Below, one piece after another: positions 40,188-48,415 of a stretch of DNA of 64,000 nt. The stretch's first letter is position 1. The number at the start of each line of letters is the position of its first letter. This DNA comes from Phycisphaeraceae bacterium. Its GTDB lineage: Bacteria; Planctomycetota; Phycisphaerae; Phycisphaerales; SM1A02. The notes beneath the pieces are model-generated. The model saw nothing but the letters and a program-made list of their open reading frames with translations, was not told the DNA's origin and ran no database searches. Where the stretch lies: positions 2,423,205 through 2,487,204 of the forward strand of contig CP054178.1 of NCBI GenBank assembly GCA_015709595.1, written 5' to 3'. Both the position numbers and the translations under genes were made by a program.

Positions 40188-41106
40188 GCCGCTCCTCGTG
40201 TGTGCGTCCTGTGCCGCCCCGCCGGCGAGACACGAGTTTAGTCGCCTCGTGATGGGGGTCGAAGCCCGAATCGTCATCTGGCACGCGGACGGCGAGGTCG
40301 CCGAGCGTGCCGCCGTCGCCGCCTACGACCGGCTGGGCGAACTCAACCGCATTCTCAGCGACTACCAGGTCGACAGCGAGCTCAACGTCCTCTGCGACCG
40401 CGCCGGGCAAGGCGCTATTCCCATCTCCGGTGATCTTTTTGCCGTGCTGCACCGCGCCCAGGAGTTCGCTCAGGCCAGCGACGGGGCGTTCGACGTGACG
40501 ATCGGCCCGCTGTCGCGCCTATGGCGCGAGGCCCGTGGCCGCGGACGCCCGCCGACGAGCGAGCAGGTGGAGGCCGCCCGCGCCCTGGTCGACTGGCGAC
40601 GGCTGACCCTCGATCCCTCTACCCGCACGGCCCGGCTCGACACGCCCGGCATGAAGCTCGATCTGGGCGGCATCGGCAAGGGATACGCCGTTGCCGAAGC
40701 GCGGCACGAACTCATCCTGCGCGACTGCCAGTCGTGCCTGGTGGAGCTGGGCGGCGACGTGGCGTTCGGCGATCCGCCGCCGGGAACAGATGGATGGACC
40801 ATGCTCCTGCCCGCACGTGATGGTTCATCCCGGAGCGAACGACTCGTCCTTTCCAACGTCGTCGTCTCCACCTCGGGCGACTCGGTGCAGTACCTGGAAT
40901 GGGAAGGTCAGCGCTACTCCCACATCATCGATCCGCGCACCGGGTGGGGCGTGCGGAACATGGCGCACGTCGTCGTCATCGCCCGCGACGGCATGACCTC
41001 GGACGCCCTCGCCTCCACCATCAGCGTGCTCGGCGGCGTCGAAGTGAACTCGCTGCTCAGCCGCCTGGGCGTCGGACCGGACGTGCGCGTGATCATCCTG
41101 GACTGA
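40138..41106 (+). CDS. apbE: FAD:protein FMN transferase, ApbE
   Basis: 322 aa lipoprotein that attaches FMN covalently to Thr or Ser in target proteins such as NqrB/C or RnfG. Lipobox LLVCASC ends the signal MDASFTILRLRRLVLLMPLL. Family blocks: FSRLVMGVEARIVIW, SDGAFDVTIGPLSRLWREA, MKLDLGGIGKGYAVAEA, LVELGGDVAF, YSHIIDPRTGWGV, and ARDGMTSDALASTISVLG with the metal-binding Asp. No Rnf, Nqr or flavoprotein partner is adjacent. The first 50 nt overlap the divergent FGE-like gene. Confidence 0.93.
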   Translation: MDASFTILRLRRLVLLMPLLVCASCAAPPARHEFSRLVMGVEARIVIWHADGEVAERAAVAAYDRLGELNRILSDYQVDSELNVLCDRAGQGAIPISGDLFAVLHRAQEFAQASDGAFDVTIGPLSRLWREARGRGRPPTSEQVEAARALVDWRRLTLDPSTRTARLDTPGMKLDLGGIGKGYAVAEARHELILRDCQSCLVELGGDVAFGDPPPGTDGWTMLLPARDGSSRSERLVLSNVVVSTSGDSVQYLEWEGQRYSHIIDPRTGWGVRNMAHVVVIARDGMTSDALASTISVLGGVEVNSLLSRLGVGPDVRVIILD

Positions 41107-41126
41107 CGCCTGAACCGGGCGGCATC

Positions 41127-41132
41127 TACGAT
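41127..41132 (+). promoter_or_regulatory. -10-like hexamer 8 nt before dusB start
   Basis: TACGAT ends 8 nt before ATG 41141, with CTGACG 18 nt upstream as a possible weak -35. Confidence 0.45.
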
Positions 41133-41140
41133 TCCCCACC

Positions 41141-42238
41141 ATGCTCCGCATCGGCCCCGTCCAGCTCGAAACCCCCATTCTCCTTGCGCCCATCGCGGGG
41201 CATACCGATCTGGCGTTTCGGCTGCTCTGTCGGGCGCTGGGCGGCGTGGGACTGGCGTGCACCGACCTGCTCAACTGCCACTCCATCCTGCGCGGGCACC
41301 CCAACGCCATGCGGCTGGCCAAGACCTGTGCCGACGATCGACCGCTGGCGATGCAGCTCTACGGCAATGACCGCGACCCGCTGCCCGAGGCGGCGCGGTG
41401 GGCTGTCGATCACGGGGCGGTCATCGTCGATATCAACATGGGCTGCCCGGTGGACAAGGTCGCCAAGAAGAACGGCGGCTCGCTGCTGCTCTGCGATCCG
41501 GATTCCACCACCCGGCTGGCGGAGCGGATCGTCCGCGCGGTGGAGCAGCACTCCGGCGGACGCGTGCCGGTGACGGCCAAGGTGCGGCTGGGGTGGGATG
41601 ATTCGCGCATCGTCGCCCCGTTGCTGGCGAGGCAACTGGAGGAGGTGGGCATCGCGGCCATCACCGTGCATGGCCGGACGACGGAGCAGATGTTCAAGGG
41701 CCGCGCCCGCCTCGACGGCATCGCTCAGGTGGTGGCGGCGGTCCGCTCGATCCCCGTCATCGGCAATGGCGACATCACCGAGCCGGAGCACGTGCCCCAC
41801 ATGATGCGGGCGACGGGCTGCGCGGGCGTGATGATCGCGCGCGGGGCGATCCGCACGCCCTGGCTGTTTCGGCGGGCGTGGGATCTGCTGCGCACGGGCG
41901 TCGCGTCTCCCGAACCATCGCAGATCGAGAAGGTAGGGATCATCCGCCGTCATCTGGAGTTGATGGTGGAGCACGAGGGCGAAATGCGGGCGGTGCGCAC
42001 GCTCAACAGCCGCATCAGCTGGTACGGCAAGACGATGGGCCACGTGAAGCCGCTGAAGGAAGCGATTCGGACGGCGAGCAGCGCGACGCGCATCTTCGAA
42101 GTGCTGGATGGGTGGGAGGCGGCTGCGGTTGGCAGTGAAAACGAGAATGACGCGGTGACGGGTGAGGTGGTCGGACAGGTCGGACTCTCCCATGCGAGCC
42201 GCGACCGTGAGGGAGCGGTGGCCGGGGCGCTGGTGTGA
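41141..42238 (+). CDS. dusB: tRNA-dihydrouridine synthase (Dus family) with repeat-derived C-terminus
   Basis: 365 aa FMN-dependent enzyme that reduces uridines in the tRNA D-loop. It begins [19 protein letters not shown]. The catalytic Cys is in [20 protein letters not shown]- and tRNA-binding blocks [35 protein letters not shown] and [13 protein letters not shown] follow, as in DusB. After residue ~325 similarity ends, and the last ~40 residues include [13 protein letters not shown], the translation of a genomic repeat (42196-42219). Confidence 0.93.
   Translation: MLRIGPVQLETPILLAPIAGHTDLAFRLLCRALGGVGLACTDLLNCHSILRGHPNAMRLAKTCADDRPLAMQLYGNDRDPLPEAARWAVDHGAVIVDINMGCPVDKVAKKNGGSLLLCDPDSTTRLAERIVRAVEQHSGGRVPVTAKVRLGWDDSRIVAPLLARQLEEVGIAAITVHGRTTEQMFKGRARLDGIAQVVAAVRSIPVIGNGDITEPEHVPHMMRATGCAGVMIARGAIRTPWLFRRAWDLLRTGVASPEPSQIEKVGIIRRHLELMVEHEGEMRAVRTLNSRISWYGKTMGHVKPLKEAIRTASSATRIFEVLDGWEAAAVGSENENDAVTGEVVGQVGLSHASRDREGAVAGALV
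42196..42219 (+). repeat. 'SRDREGAV' repeat, copy 1, inside dusB
   Basis: A 24-nt copy starting GAGCCGCGACC and ending GGAGCGGT, identical to 42265-42288. It is translated in frame as SRDREGAV at the end of the Dus protein. Confidence 0.9.
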
Positions 42239-42264
42239 AGCTCGATCGGCCAAGGAGGCAAAGT

Positions 42265-42331
42265 GAGCCGCGACCGTGAGGGAGCGGTTGCGGCGCACGC
42301 AAATCAAACCGCTCCCTCACGGTCGCGGCTC
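42265..42331. repeat. 'SRDREGAV' repeat, copies 2 and 3, perfect 25-bp palindrome
   Basis: The left arm 42265-42289 (GAGCCGCGACC...GGAGCGGTT) is the exact reverse complement of the right arm 42307-42331 (AACCGCTCC...GTCGCGGCTC), with a 17-nt loop. It lies 27 nt after the dusB stop and could fold as a strong RNA hairpin, possibly limiting read-through. Confidence 0.92.
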
Positions 42332-42444
42332 GATTCGGCGGGGAGGCGCGGCTCATCAGCGCCTGGCGACTGGGAGGCCGACGCCGCCGACCTATCATCG
42401 GGAACAACCGCAGTTCGGCCGCGTCTTTCTTCGTGGAGCAACCG

Positions 42445-43197
42445 ATGGCACAGCCCACCCGCGTGAATCGACCGTGGATGCCGATGCTGGCGACACTGCT
42501 GCTGGGAGCGGCCGCGCCGGTGCTGGCCCAGACTCCCCCGCCACCCCCACCAGTGGAGAAGGTCGCGGAGAAGCCCGCCTATACCGACAAGCAGGTGACC
42601 TCGTGGACGCATCAGGCGCGCGCGGTCGTCGCGCGGCATGGCGTGACGGGCGAGGAGGCGGAGAAGATCATCAACCTGAGCGTCGCCTCGCGCAAGCGAC
42701 TGGCGGAAACGGCGGCGCACCTCCGTCAGGACTGGCTGGAGATGACCGAACAACGACTGCGCGAGATCCGCGAGGGCGGCGGCAGCGGGGCCGGGCTGTT
42801 CGACCGCAGCGACCTGCAGCGGTCGATCAACCTGGCCGCCGAGCGGGAGCGCAAAAAGCTGGCGGAGGAACTGGTGAAGATCGTGGACCGGGACAAGGCG
42901 CGGCTGATCTTCCCCCCGCTGGCCGCGATGGACGGCAGGGTGGATGGATTGGTGGCGCTGCTCGTGTCCTTCGAGTTGCCGCCCGCGGCGCTGGATGGGT
43001 CGATCGAAGCGGTGCAGGCGTGGCATATCCGCACCATCGCCGCGCGGGCCATGCCGCGTGAGAACCGGGTCTTCGCCAACGAGGAGATTCGCCAGGCGCG
43101 CGATGCGATGCTGGAGAAGACCAGGGGCCTGCTGAGCGCCGAGCAGTTCAAGACCTTCGCCGCCGCGGTGACGTCCACGAAGCCGGTGGATGAGTGA
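42445..43197 (+). CDS. Exported coiled-coil-like hypothetical protein
   Basis: 250 aa. ATG 42445 is chosen because GGAG lies 6 nt upstream. A signal peptide (MLATLLLGAAAPVLAQ) and a short Pro run precede a mostly helical, charged region (~50-245; TAAHLRQDWLEMTEQRLREI, SINLAAERERKKLAEELVKI). I do not recognise the family. It may be a periplasmic helical chaperone-like protein, but nothing decides this. Confidence 0.72.
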   Translation: MAQPTRVNRPWMPMLATLLLGAAAPVLAQTPPPPPPVEKVAEKPAYTDKQVTSWTHQARAVVARHGVTGEEAEKIINLSVASRKRLAETAAHLRQDWLEMTEQRLREIREGGGSGAGLFDRSDLQRSINLAAERERKKLAEELVKIVDRDKARLIFPPLAAMDGRVDGLVALLVSFELPPAALDGSIEAVQAWHIRTIAARAMPRENRVFANEEIRQARDAMLEKTRGLLSAEQFKTFAAAVTSTKPVDE

Positions 43198-43327
43198 GAC
43201 GGGTTTGAGGATCGGGTTCGCCGCTAAGTCGCCGGGTTCGCAGAGAAGTCACAGCAGGGTTTCCTGACTTGGCGCGGTGTGCGGTGCGGTTCCCCAGGGC
43301 GCCGATTCACGAGCATCCGTTGTTCTT

Positions 43328-43360
43328 GCCTCTGCGTCCCCTGCGACTCTGCGGTGAATC
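43328..43360. repeat. 'CTCTGCGG' family arm
   Basis: CCTCTGCGTCCCCTGCGACT followed by CTGCGGTGAAT follows the same pattern as the right arm near 39211-39237. Another related stretch (TTCGCCGCTAAGTCGCCGGG) is at 43217-43236. Together they make up most of the 195-nt gap before the GH38 gene. Confidence 0.6.
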
Positions 43361-43377
43361 CCCGTTTCGGGTGCGGG

Positions 43378-43383
43378 TAGAAT
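43378..43383 (+). promoter_or_regulatory. -10-like hexamer 9 nt before GH38 start
   Basis: TAGAAT ends 9 nt before ATG 43393; no ribosome-binding site is seen. Confidence 0.45.
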
Positions 43384-43392
43384 CGCCCCCGC

Positions 43393-46239
43393 ATGGCGAG
43401 TGATCGCAAGAAAGTACTCTTCACCTTCGGCAACCACATGCACTGGGTGGACATGCAGTGGCTGTGGGGCTACGGCGTGCTGCCGGGGTCGGTGCGCGAC
43501 ATGCTGCATCTGTGCCGCGAGGCGGGGGTGAAGGGCAACATCAACTTCGACGGCGTCGGCTACGAGAAGATGGCGGCGGAGTGCCCCGAGGCGCTCGCCG
43601 AACTGCGCGAGGCGGTGCAGCAGGGCCTCATCGAGCCGGTGGGGTGTTCGTACGGGCAGCCGTACGGGCTGTTTCACGGCGGCGAGTCGAACATCCGCCA
43701 GTTCACGTTCGGCGTGCGCAGCGTGCTGCGTCTGCTGGGCGTGCGGCCGCGGGCGTTCTGGGAGGAGGAGTTCTACTTCTTCCCCCAGTTGCCGCAGATT
43801 CTGCGTGGGTGCGGCTTCGAGTGCGCCAACCTGTACTTCCAGTGGACGTGGCACACGCCCGAGGTGCCGCGCGAGCCGCACGCGCTGATCCTGTGGGAGG
43901 GCATTGATGGCACGCGCATTCCCACGCTGCCGCGCAACGGGCTGAATTTGCACCAGTGGCCGGAGGATTTTGAGTTGCTGGGGGGCGAGGGATCGAGGGA
44001 TCAAGGCATCGAGGCATCGAGGGAGGAACGGGCCGGGGGTGAGGGCTCTTCGCTCCTGCGCGACCTGCCTCTGCCCGCCATCGTGCAGTGGCTGGAGTTG
44101 ATGCCGAGCAAGGACTGGATGTGCCGCAGCGAACTGCTGCTGCCGAAGTTGAAGGAACTGCTGGCCCACCCGGAGTACGAGATCGTGCCGGGCACGATGA
44201 GCGAGGTGGTGGCGGCGCTGCGCCGCGCGTTCGCCCCCGGCTTGGCCGGGCGTGAGGGCTCTCTGCTCCCTTCTCCCCTTGGGAGAGGGGCCGGGGGTGA
44301 GGGCGACTCGCGCGTCGCTCCCACCCACTCACCCCAAACCCCTCTGCCACACCCGGACAGCGAAGAGGGGCTTCCCGTTCGCGCGTACACGATGGATGAC
44401 GTGTGGCACGGCATGACGCTGGGGAAGAACGGCGATCGGCACCCGCGCGCCAGCCATCGAGCTGAAGGAACGATTCTGACGGCGCAGCAGGCGGCTTCGC
44501 TGGCCGGTCTCTGCGGCCGTCCTTATCCGCGATGGGATGTGTACCCCGGTTGGGAACTCGATGAAGCGTGGCGCGAACTGCTCGCCGCGCAGCACCACGA
44601 CAACCACGAGTGCGAAGGACTGTGCGGCGACATCGGGTCCGACGGGTTCGAGCGAGCCGACGCGCTCGCCCAGGCGGTATGGCAGCGCACCACGCAATTG
44701 CTGGCTGGTCGGATTGTCCGTGGTGACCATGAATGCGTGCTCTTCAACACCTCGCCCTGGCCGGCGCGCGGGCTGGTGTCCATCGGTGAAGATCGCCTCG
44801 CGGTCGCGCCGGAAGTGCCGGCGCGCGGCTGGACGCGCGTTGATCCACGCGACCCGTCGCTGAAGGAACTGGAGCGTGCCACTGTTCACGATCAGGGAGC
44901 GCATTTCGAGGTGCATCGAGGCGATGGCTTGCGAGCATCCATCGACAAGTCGACCGGCATGCTCGCGCAGCTCTGGCATGAGGAGCACGCTCCGCTGGGC
45001 GCCTTCGGCGGGGGGCAACCCGCGATGTCGCTGTCCATGCGGCAGAATGGAGAGCCCGTCGTGTTTCGACCGCATCTCTGCGAAGGGGGCTCGGGTCGCG
45101 CGAAGGACGGCGTCGCCGTCATCCTCGAAACGCCGTCCGGCTCGCGCCTCTGGCTCTCCCATCGCTTTGATCCGGTGGTCAGCGGCCTCCACGTGCGCAT
45201 CAAGTCATCGCCCGCGGAATGGTCTCGACCCGATCCGGGGCTCAACGCGGCGCTTCAACTTCACCTTCGGCTGCCGGAGCCGGACGCGCTGTCGCTGGTC
45301 GCCGACTCGCCTTTCGCGGTGCATTCGGTTCATCCGAACGGCGTCACTCGGCGAAAGTACCCCTCAGGCGACTGGATGACCTCGCCGCAGTGGTTTGAGT
45401 CCATCGAGCGCCCTTTCACGGCGATGTCGTTCGTCGATTGCCTTCAGGACGACATCGCCTCGTCCGGTCGCGGTGTGCTGTGCGTTCACGACGGATCACA
45501 GCAGTGTCTGCGAACCGAGCAGGGGATCGCCTTCGTCCTCACGGCCTTCGACCCGTGGGACGAGCATCACCACGACACGCACTTCGAGGCGGAGTTCTGG
45601 CTGATCCCGCACGGCCGCCTCACCAACAGTCAGCGAAAGCGACTGGCGGCCGAGTCATTTGCCTGTCCGGAAGTTGTTCGACCCCGTGTGGGTGGCGCCG
45701 GACCCGATCTTCCTCCCGCCTTCGCCCCCTTCGACCTCTCCAACGCCCCCAATGTCATCGCCCATGCCTTCTTCCGCGTGAGCGAAAAGGACGGCGAGCA
45801 CCTGCCGCGCTGGGCCGGTCATCGCATGATGCGGGAGTCCAGGGGCGCCTGCACACACCCCTTCGTCGTCCGACTCGTCGAATGGGATGGCGAGCTGGCC
45901 GAGGTCATCCTCAAGTTCCCCGGCGAAATCGCGATGGCGGCCAAGACCAACCTGATGGGGGAGGTCATCGAAGGGCGCGCCGATGGGTGGCGCGCCACCC
46001 CGGACACCTGCTGGCTGACGCCCAACTCGACCGAGCCGCCGGAGTGGGCGCGCGGGATCGAGCGGCCCGCGGGCGGACAGGGCGTCGGCACGCCGCTGAA
46101 GTGGTCGCAGGTGCGGTTCACCATGCGGCCGCGCGAGATCGCAACGATCATGGCCGACCTCGTCATGGGCCGAAAGCAGTTCCGCGACCTGGACGCCAAG
46201 CGCGAGGTCTGGGCCACCGTGCATCGTGAGAAGACCTGA
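43393..46239 (+). CDS. Divergent GH38 alpha-mannosidase-like protein with in-frame repeat inserts
   Basis: 948 aa. The N-terminal domain has GH38 features: FGNHMHWVDMQWLWGY (metal-site region), IRQFTFGVRSVLRLLGVRPR, AFWEEEFYFFPQLPQILRGC at the nucleophile region, and AAQHHDNHE near residue 400, matching the conserved HHD zinc ligands. The C-terminal beta-rich half also fits. Canonical HxHxD and WxxD are changed to HMHWVD and WEEE. Residues ~196-219 and ~286-328 are low-complexity, repeat-derived (ERAGGEG, PLGRGAGGEG) and interrupt the fold. There is no signal peptide, so it is probably cytoplasmic. Confidence 0.82.
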   Translation: MASDRKKVLFTFGNHMHWVDMQWLWGYGVLPGSVRDMLHLCREAGVKGNINFDGVGYEKMAAECPEALAELREAVQQGLIEPVGCSYGQPYGLFHGGESNIRQFTFGVRSVLRLLGVRPRAFWEEEFYFFPQLPQILRGCGFECANLYFQWTWHTPEVPREPHALILWEGIDGTRIPTLPRNGLNLHQWPEDFELLGGEGSRDQGIEASREERAGGEGSSLLRDLPLPAIVQWLELMPSKDWMCRSELLLPKLKELLAHPEYEIVPGTMSEVVAALRRAFAPGLAGREGSLLPSPLGRGAGGEGDSRVAPTHSPQTPLPHPDSEEGLPVRAYTMDDVWHGMTLGKNGDRHPRASHRAEGTILTAQQAASLAGLCGRPYPRWDVYPGWELDEAWRELLAAQHHDNHECEGLCGDIGSDGFERADALAQAVWQRTTQLLAGRIVRGDHECVLFNTSPWPARGLVSIGEDRLAVAPEVPARGWTRVDPRDPSLKELERATVHDQGAHFEVHRGDGLRASIDKSTGMLAQLWHEEHAPLGAFGGGQPAMSLSMRQNGEPVVFRPHLCEGGSGRAKDGVAVILETPSGSRLWLSHRFDPVVSGLHVRIKSSPAEWSRPDPGLNAALQLHLRLPEPDALSLVADSPFAVHSVHPNGVTRRKYPSGDWMTSPQWFESIERPFTAMSFVDCLQDDIASSGRGVLCVHDGSQQCLRTEQGIAFVLTAFDPWDEHHHDTHFEAEFWLIPHGRLTNSQRKRLAAESFACPEVVRPRVGGAGPDLPPAFAPFDLSNAPNVIAHAFFRVSEKDGEHLPRWAGHRMMRESRGACTHPFVVRLVEWDGELAEVILKFPGEIAMAAKTNLMGEVIEGRADGWRATPDTCWLTPNSTEPPEWARGIERPAGGQGVGTPLKWSQVRFTMRPREIATIMADLVMGRKQFRDLDAKREVWATVHREKT
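43975..44052 (+). repeat. Repeat-like insert 1 within GH38 gene
   Basis: GGGATCGAGGGATC and AAGGCATCGAGGCATCGAGG units are followed by CGGGCCGGGGGTGAGGGC. The last 17 nt or so recur at the end of insert 2. The frame is kept. Confidence 0.65.
44248..44375 (+). repeat. Repeat-like insert 2 within GH38 gene
   Basis: Contains CCTTCTCCCCTTGGGAGAGG with GGGGCCGGGGGTGAGGGC directly after, then CCCCTCT (near 44340) and AGAGGGG (near 44365) as a second stem. This is the CCCTCTCCC/GGGAGAGGG palindrome class seen at 48387. The frame is kept. Confidence 0.7.
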
Positions 46240-46341
46240 GAGACGGACGGACCGAGTCGTGGAACCCCCGAGCCACCACGTCTTGGATCGATCACGCCCC
46301 TCATGCGTGGCGATTCCGATCCAAGAAGACGCTCACTCCAG

Positions 46342-46365
46342 CCCTCTCCCGGAGGGAGGGAGGGT
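46342..46365. repeat. CCCTCTCCC/GAGGGAGGG element
   Basis: CCCTCTCCCGGAGGGAGGGA GGG is a degenerate copy of the palindrome class at 48387-48407 and in the GH38 insert. Confidence 0.6.
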
Positions 46366-46390
46366 TGTTCAGAGACCCCTCATGCTGATG

Positions 46391-46468
46391 TGCCACGGCT
46401 GTGTCGGCCGTGGTCGCGCGGATGACGATGCGGTGGCTTGGGGATCGCACGGCTCACAGAGCCGTGGC
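46391..46468. repeat. Two CCACGGC/GCCGTGG palindromes
   Basis: Copy 1: CCACGGC (46393-46399) and GCCGTGG (46407-46413). Copy 2: CACGGCTC (46448-46455) and GAGCCGTG (46459-46466) with a 3-nt loop. Both share the TGCCACGGCT core, in opposite orientation. Confidence 0.8.
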
Positions 46469-46532
46469 ACGCTGGCGTACGGCTCATGGATCTGCGACAT
46501 GCGGGGCGATGCGACGCTGGACTCCGCCCGCT

Positions 46533-46565
46533 TCTCTCCGCGCTCTTCACGCCTCCGCGGTGAAT
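46533..46565. repeat. 'CTCTGCGG' family arm
   Basis: TCTCCGCGCTCTTCACGCCT followed by CCGCGGTGAAT follows the same layout as 39211-39237 and 43328-43360. It ends 8 nt before the polX stop. Confidence 0.6.
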
Positions 46566-46573
46566 CCTCTCGC

Positions 46574-48325
46574 TCACCGCTTCTTCTTCAGCCACGCGTG
46601 CAGTTTCTTCGCCGGCCATGTGTTGATGCATCGTGGGGGGGTCAGCCAGCCGCGGCGGGCGGTGAGGATACCGTAGCGCAGTTCATCGAAGTGTTCGGCG
46701 CAGTGGGCGTCGGTGTCGATGGCGATGAGTGCGCCGCCGTCCACTGCGGCCTTGATGTGGGTGTCGCGCAGGTCCAGCCGCAGGGAGTTGGCGTTGAGTT
46801 CCAGCGCGGTGTCATGCTCGGCCGCCGCGGCGGCGAGGGCGTTCACATCCGGGTGGAGCCCATCGCGCTTGCCGATCAGGCGGCCGGTGGGGTGGCCGAG
46901 GATGTGGACCAGCGGGTGTTTGATCGCCGCCAGCAGGCGGGCGGTGGCCTTGCCGGGCTCCTGCTTGAGGGCGACGTGGGGCGAGGCGACGACGATGTCG
47001 AGCAGGGCGAGGATGTCATCCGCGTAGTCGAGCCGTCCGTCGGAGAGAATGTCCACCTCCGCCCCGGCGAGAATCGTGATGCCCTTGATGCGGGACTGGG
47101 CTTCGCGGATGGCCTCGATGTGAGCGCGCAGGCGGTCCTCGTTCAGACCGTTGGCCTGGATGCTGGACTTGGAGTGGTCGGTGACGGCGATGGTGTGGAA
47201 GCCGCGCCGTCTGGCCTCGGCGGCGAGTTCGTCGATGGTGAGGCGGCCATCCGAGGCGGTGGTGTGGGCGTGGAGTTCGGCCCTGATGTCGGGCAGTTCG
47301 ATGAGCGTGGGGGGCTTGTCCTGGAAGGCGGCGTCCAGTTCGCCGCGGTCTTCGCGCAGTTCCGGCGGCACCCAGTGGAGTTGGAGTTTGCGGTAGATTT
47401 CCTGCTCGGTTCTCGACGCGACGGGGGTCACGCCGCGCTTGTGGGGAGCGGCGTCGCCATCGTCGGGGAAGAGGCCGTACTCGTTGAGGCGGTAGCCCAT
47501 TTTGATGGCGCGTTCGCGCAGGACGATGTTGTGCTCCTTGGAGCCGGTGAAGTACATGAGGGCGGCGCCGAAGGAGTCCTCGGGCAGGATGCGGAGATCG
47601 ACCTGCACGCCGCGCTCGAGCCGCACGGAGGCCTTGGTGCCCCCGGCGACGAGGACTTTTTCGATGCCGGGCATGGCGGTGAAGGCGGCGAAGAGCGCGT
47701 TCTCGTCCGTGGTGCTGGCGAGGATGTCGATGTCGCCGATGGTCTCCCTGCCGCGCCGGAGCGATCCGGCGTACTGAATGTGCGTGACCCCCGGAACGGC
47801 GCGCAGGCGCTCGACGATGGCTTCGGCGATGGGCAGGGCGACGCCGAGGCGGATTCGCTCGCCGGCCTTGGCGGCGAAGGCGAGCGAGTCGCGGATGTTC
47901 TGGACGGTCTTGGCCCCCATGCGGGGGAGTTTCTCGACGACGCCGGAATCGAGGGCCTTCTTGAGTGATTCAAGATCGGTGACGCCCGCCTGCTCCCACA
48001 GCAGTTTGACGGTCTTGGGCCCGAGCCCGGGGATTTCCATCACCTGGAAGAGGCCGCGCGGCACCTTCTCGACGAGTTCATCGTGCTCGGCGACCTTGCC
48101 GGTCTTGACGAACTCGATGATCTTCCTGGCGGTGCCGTCGCCGATGCCGTCGATGGCGGTGAGTTTCCTGGGGTCATCGGCGAGCGTGGCGATGTCGTAG
48201 GTGAGGTCGCCCATGAGTCGCGCCACACGCGCGTGGGCGTTGACGCGGAAGGGATTGGCCCCGGTGAGCTCCAGCACCTTGGCCATCTCGTCGAAGATGC
48301 GCTCGAGTTCCGCGTTGGTGGACAT
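46574..48325 (-). CDS. polX: DNA polymerase/3'-5' exonuclease PolX
   Basis: 583 aa family X polymerase fused to a PHP exonuclease domain, used in base-excision and gap repair. Helix-hairpin-helix motifs (AIDGIGDGTARKI, EIPGLGPKTVKLL) come first. The polymerase catalytic Asp pair is in GSLRRGRETIGDIDIL, with the third in VQVDLRILPEDSFG. The PHP domain follows: AELHAHTTASDG, AVTDHSKS, HILGHPTGRL, AIDTDAH. The length is typical of bacterial PolX. Confidence 0.96.
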   Translation of the reverse strand: MSTNAELERIFDEMAKVLELTGANPFRVNAHARVARLMGDLTYDIATLADDPRKLTAIDGIGDGTARKIIEFVKTGKVAEHDELVEKVPRGLFQVMEIPGLGPKTVKLLWEQAGVTDLESLKKALDSGVVEKLPRMGAKTVQNIRDSLAFAAKAGERIRLGVALPIAEAIVERLRAVPGVTHIQYAGSLRRGRETIGDIDILASTTDENALFAAFTAMPGIEKVLVAGGTKASVRLERGVQVDLRILPEDSFGAALMYFTGSKEHNIVLRERAIKMGYRLNEYGLFPDDGDAAPHKRGVTPVASRTEQEIYRKLQLHWVPPELREDRGELDAAFQDKPPTLIELPDIRAELHAHTTASDGRLTIDELAAEARRRGFHTIAVTDHSKSSIQANGLNEDRLRAHIEAIREAQSRIKGITILAGAEVDILSDGRLDYADDILALLDIVVASPHVALKQEPGKATARLLAAIKHPLVHILGHPTGRLIGKRDGLHPDVNALAAAAAEHDTALELNANSLRLDLRDTHIKAAVDGGALIAIDTDAHCAEHFDELRYGILTARRGWLTPPRCINTWPAKKLHAWLKKKR

Positions 48326-48331
48326 GGGGTG

Positions 48332-48337
48332 ATGGTA
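48332..48337 (-). promoter_or_regulatory. -10-like hexamer 6 nt before polX start
   Basis: On the minus strand TACCAT lies 6 nt before ATG 48325, the leaderless spacing. Confidence 0.45.
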
Positions 48338-48386
48338 GATGCGAAGTTCGGCGACTCTCTGTGAAGTCCTTCTCCTTCCGTAAGCC

Positions 48387-48407
48387 CCTCTCCCATAGGG
48401 AGAGGGT
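48387..48407. repeat. Perfect 9-bp palindrome after recG
   Basis: CCCTCTCCC (48387-48395) and GGGAGAGGG (48399-48407) with a 3-nt loop, 8 nt beyond the recG stop. It is the shortest complete member of the class also found inside the GH38 gene. No T-tract follows. Confidence 0.85.
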
Positions 48408-48415
48408 TCAGGGCG

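Larger units (their letters stand above)
46240..46573. other. 334-nt gap made of repeat elements
   Basis: No gene is apparent. From left to right it holds a CCCTCTCCC/GAGGGAGGG element, two CCACGGC-type palindromes and a CTCYGCG-type arm, each listed separately. The flanking genes converge (GH38 plus, polX minus), so it is a terminator region. Confidence 0.75.

Noticed and set aside
42265-42331. Intrinsic terminator
   Set aside because: The stem is strong, but no T-tract follows on either strand, and the same sequence recurs as a repeat; I list it as a repeat.
43393-46239. GH38 gene split by frameshift at the repeat inserts
   Set aside because: The reading frame stays open through both inserts and family motifs occur on both sides in the same frame.
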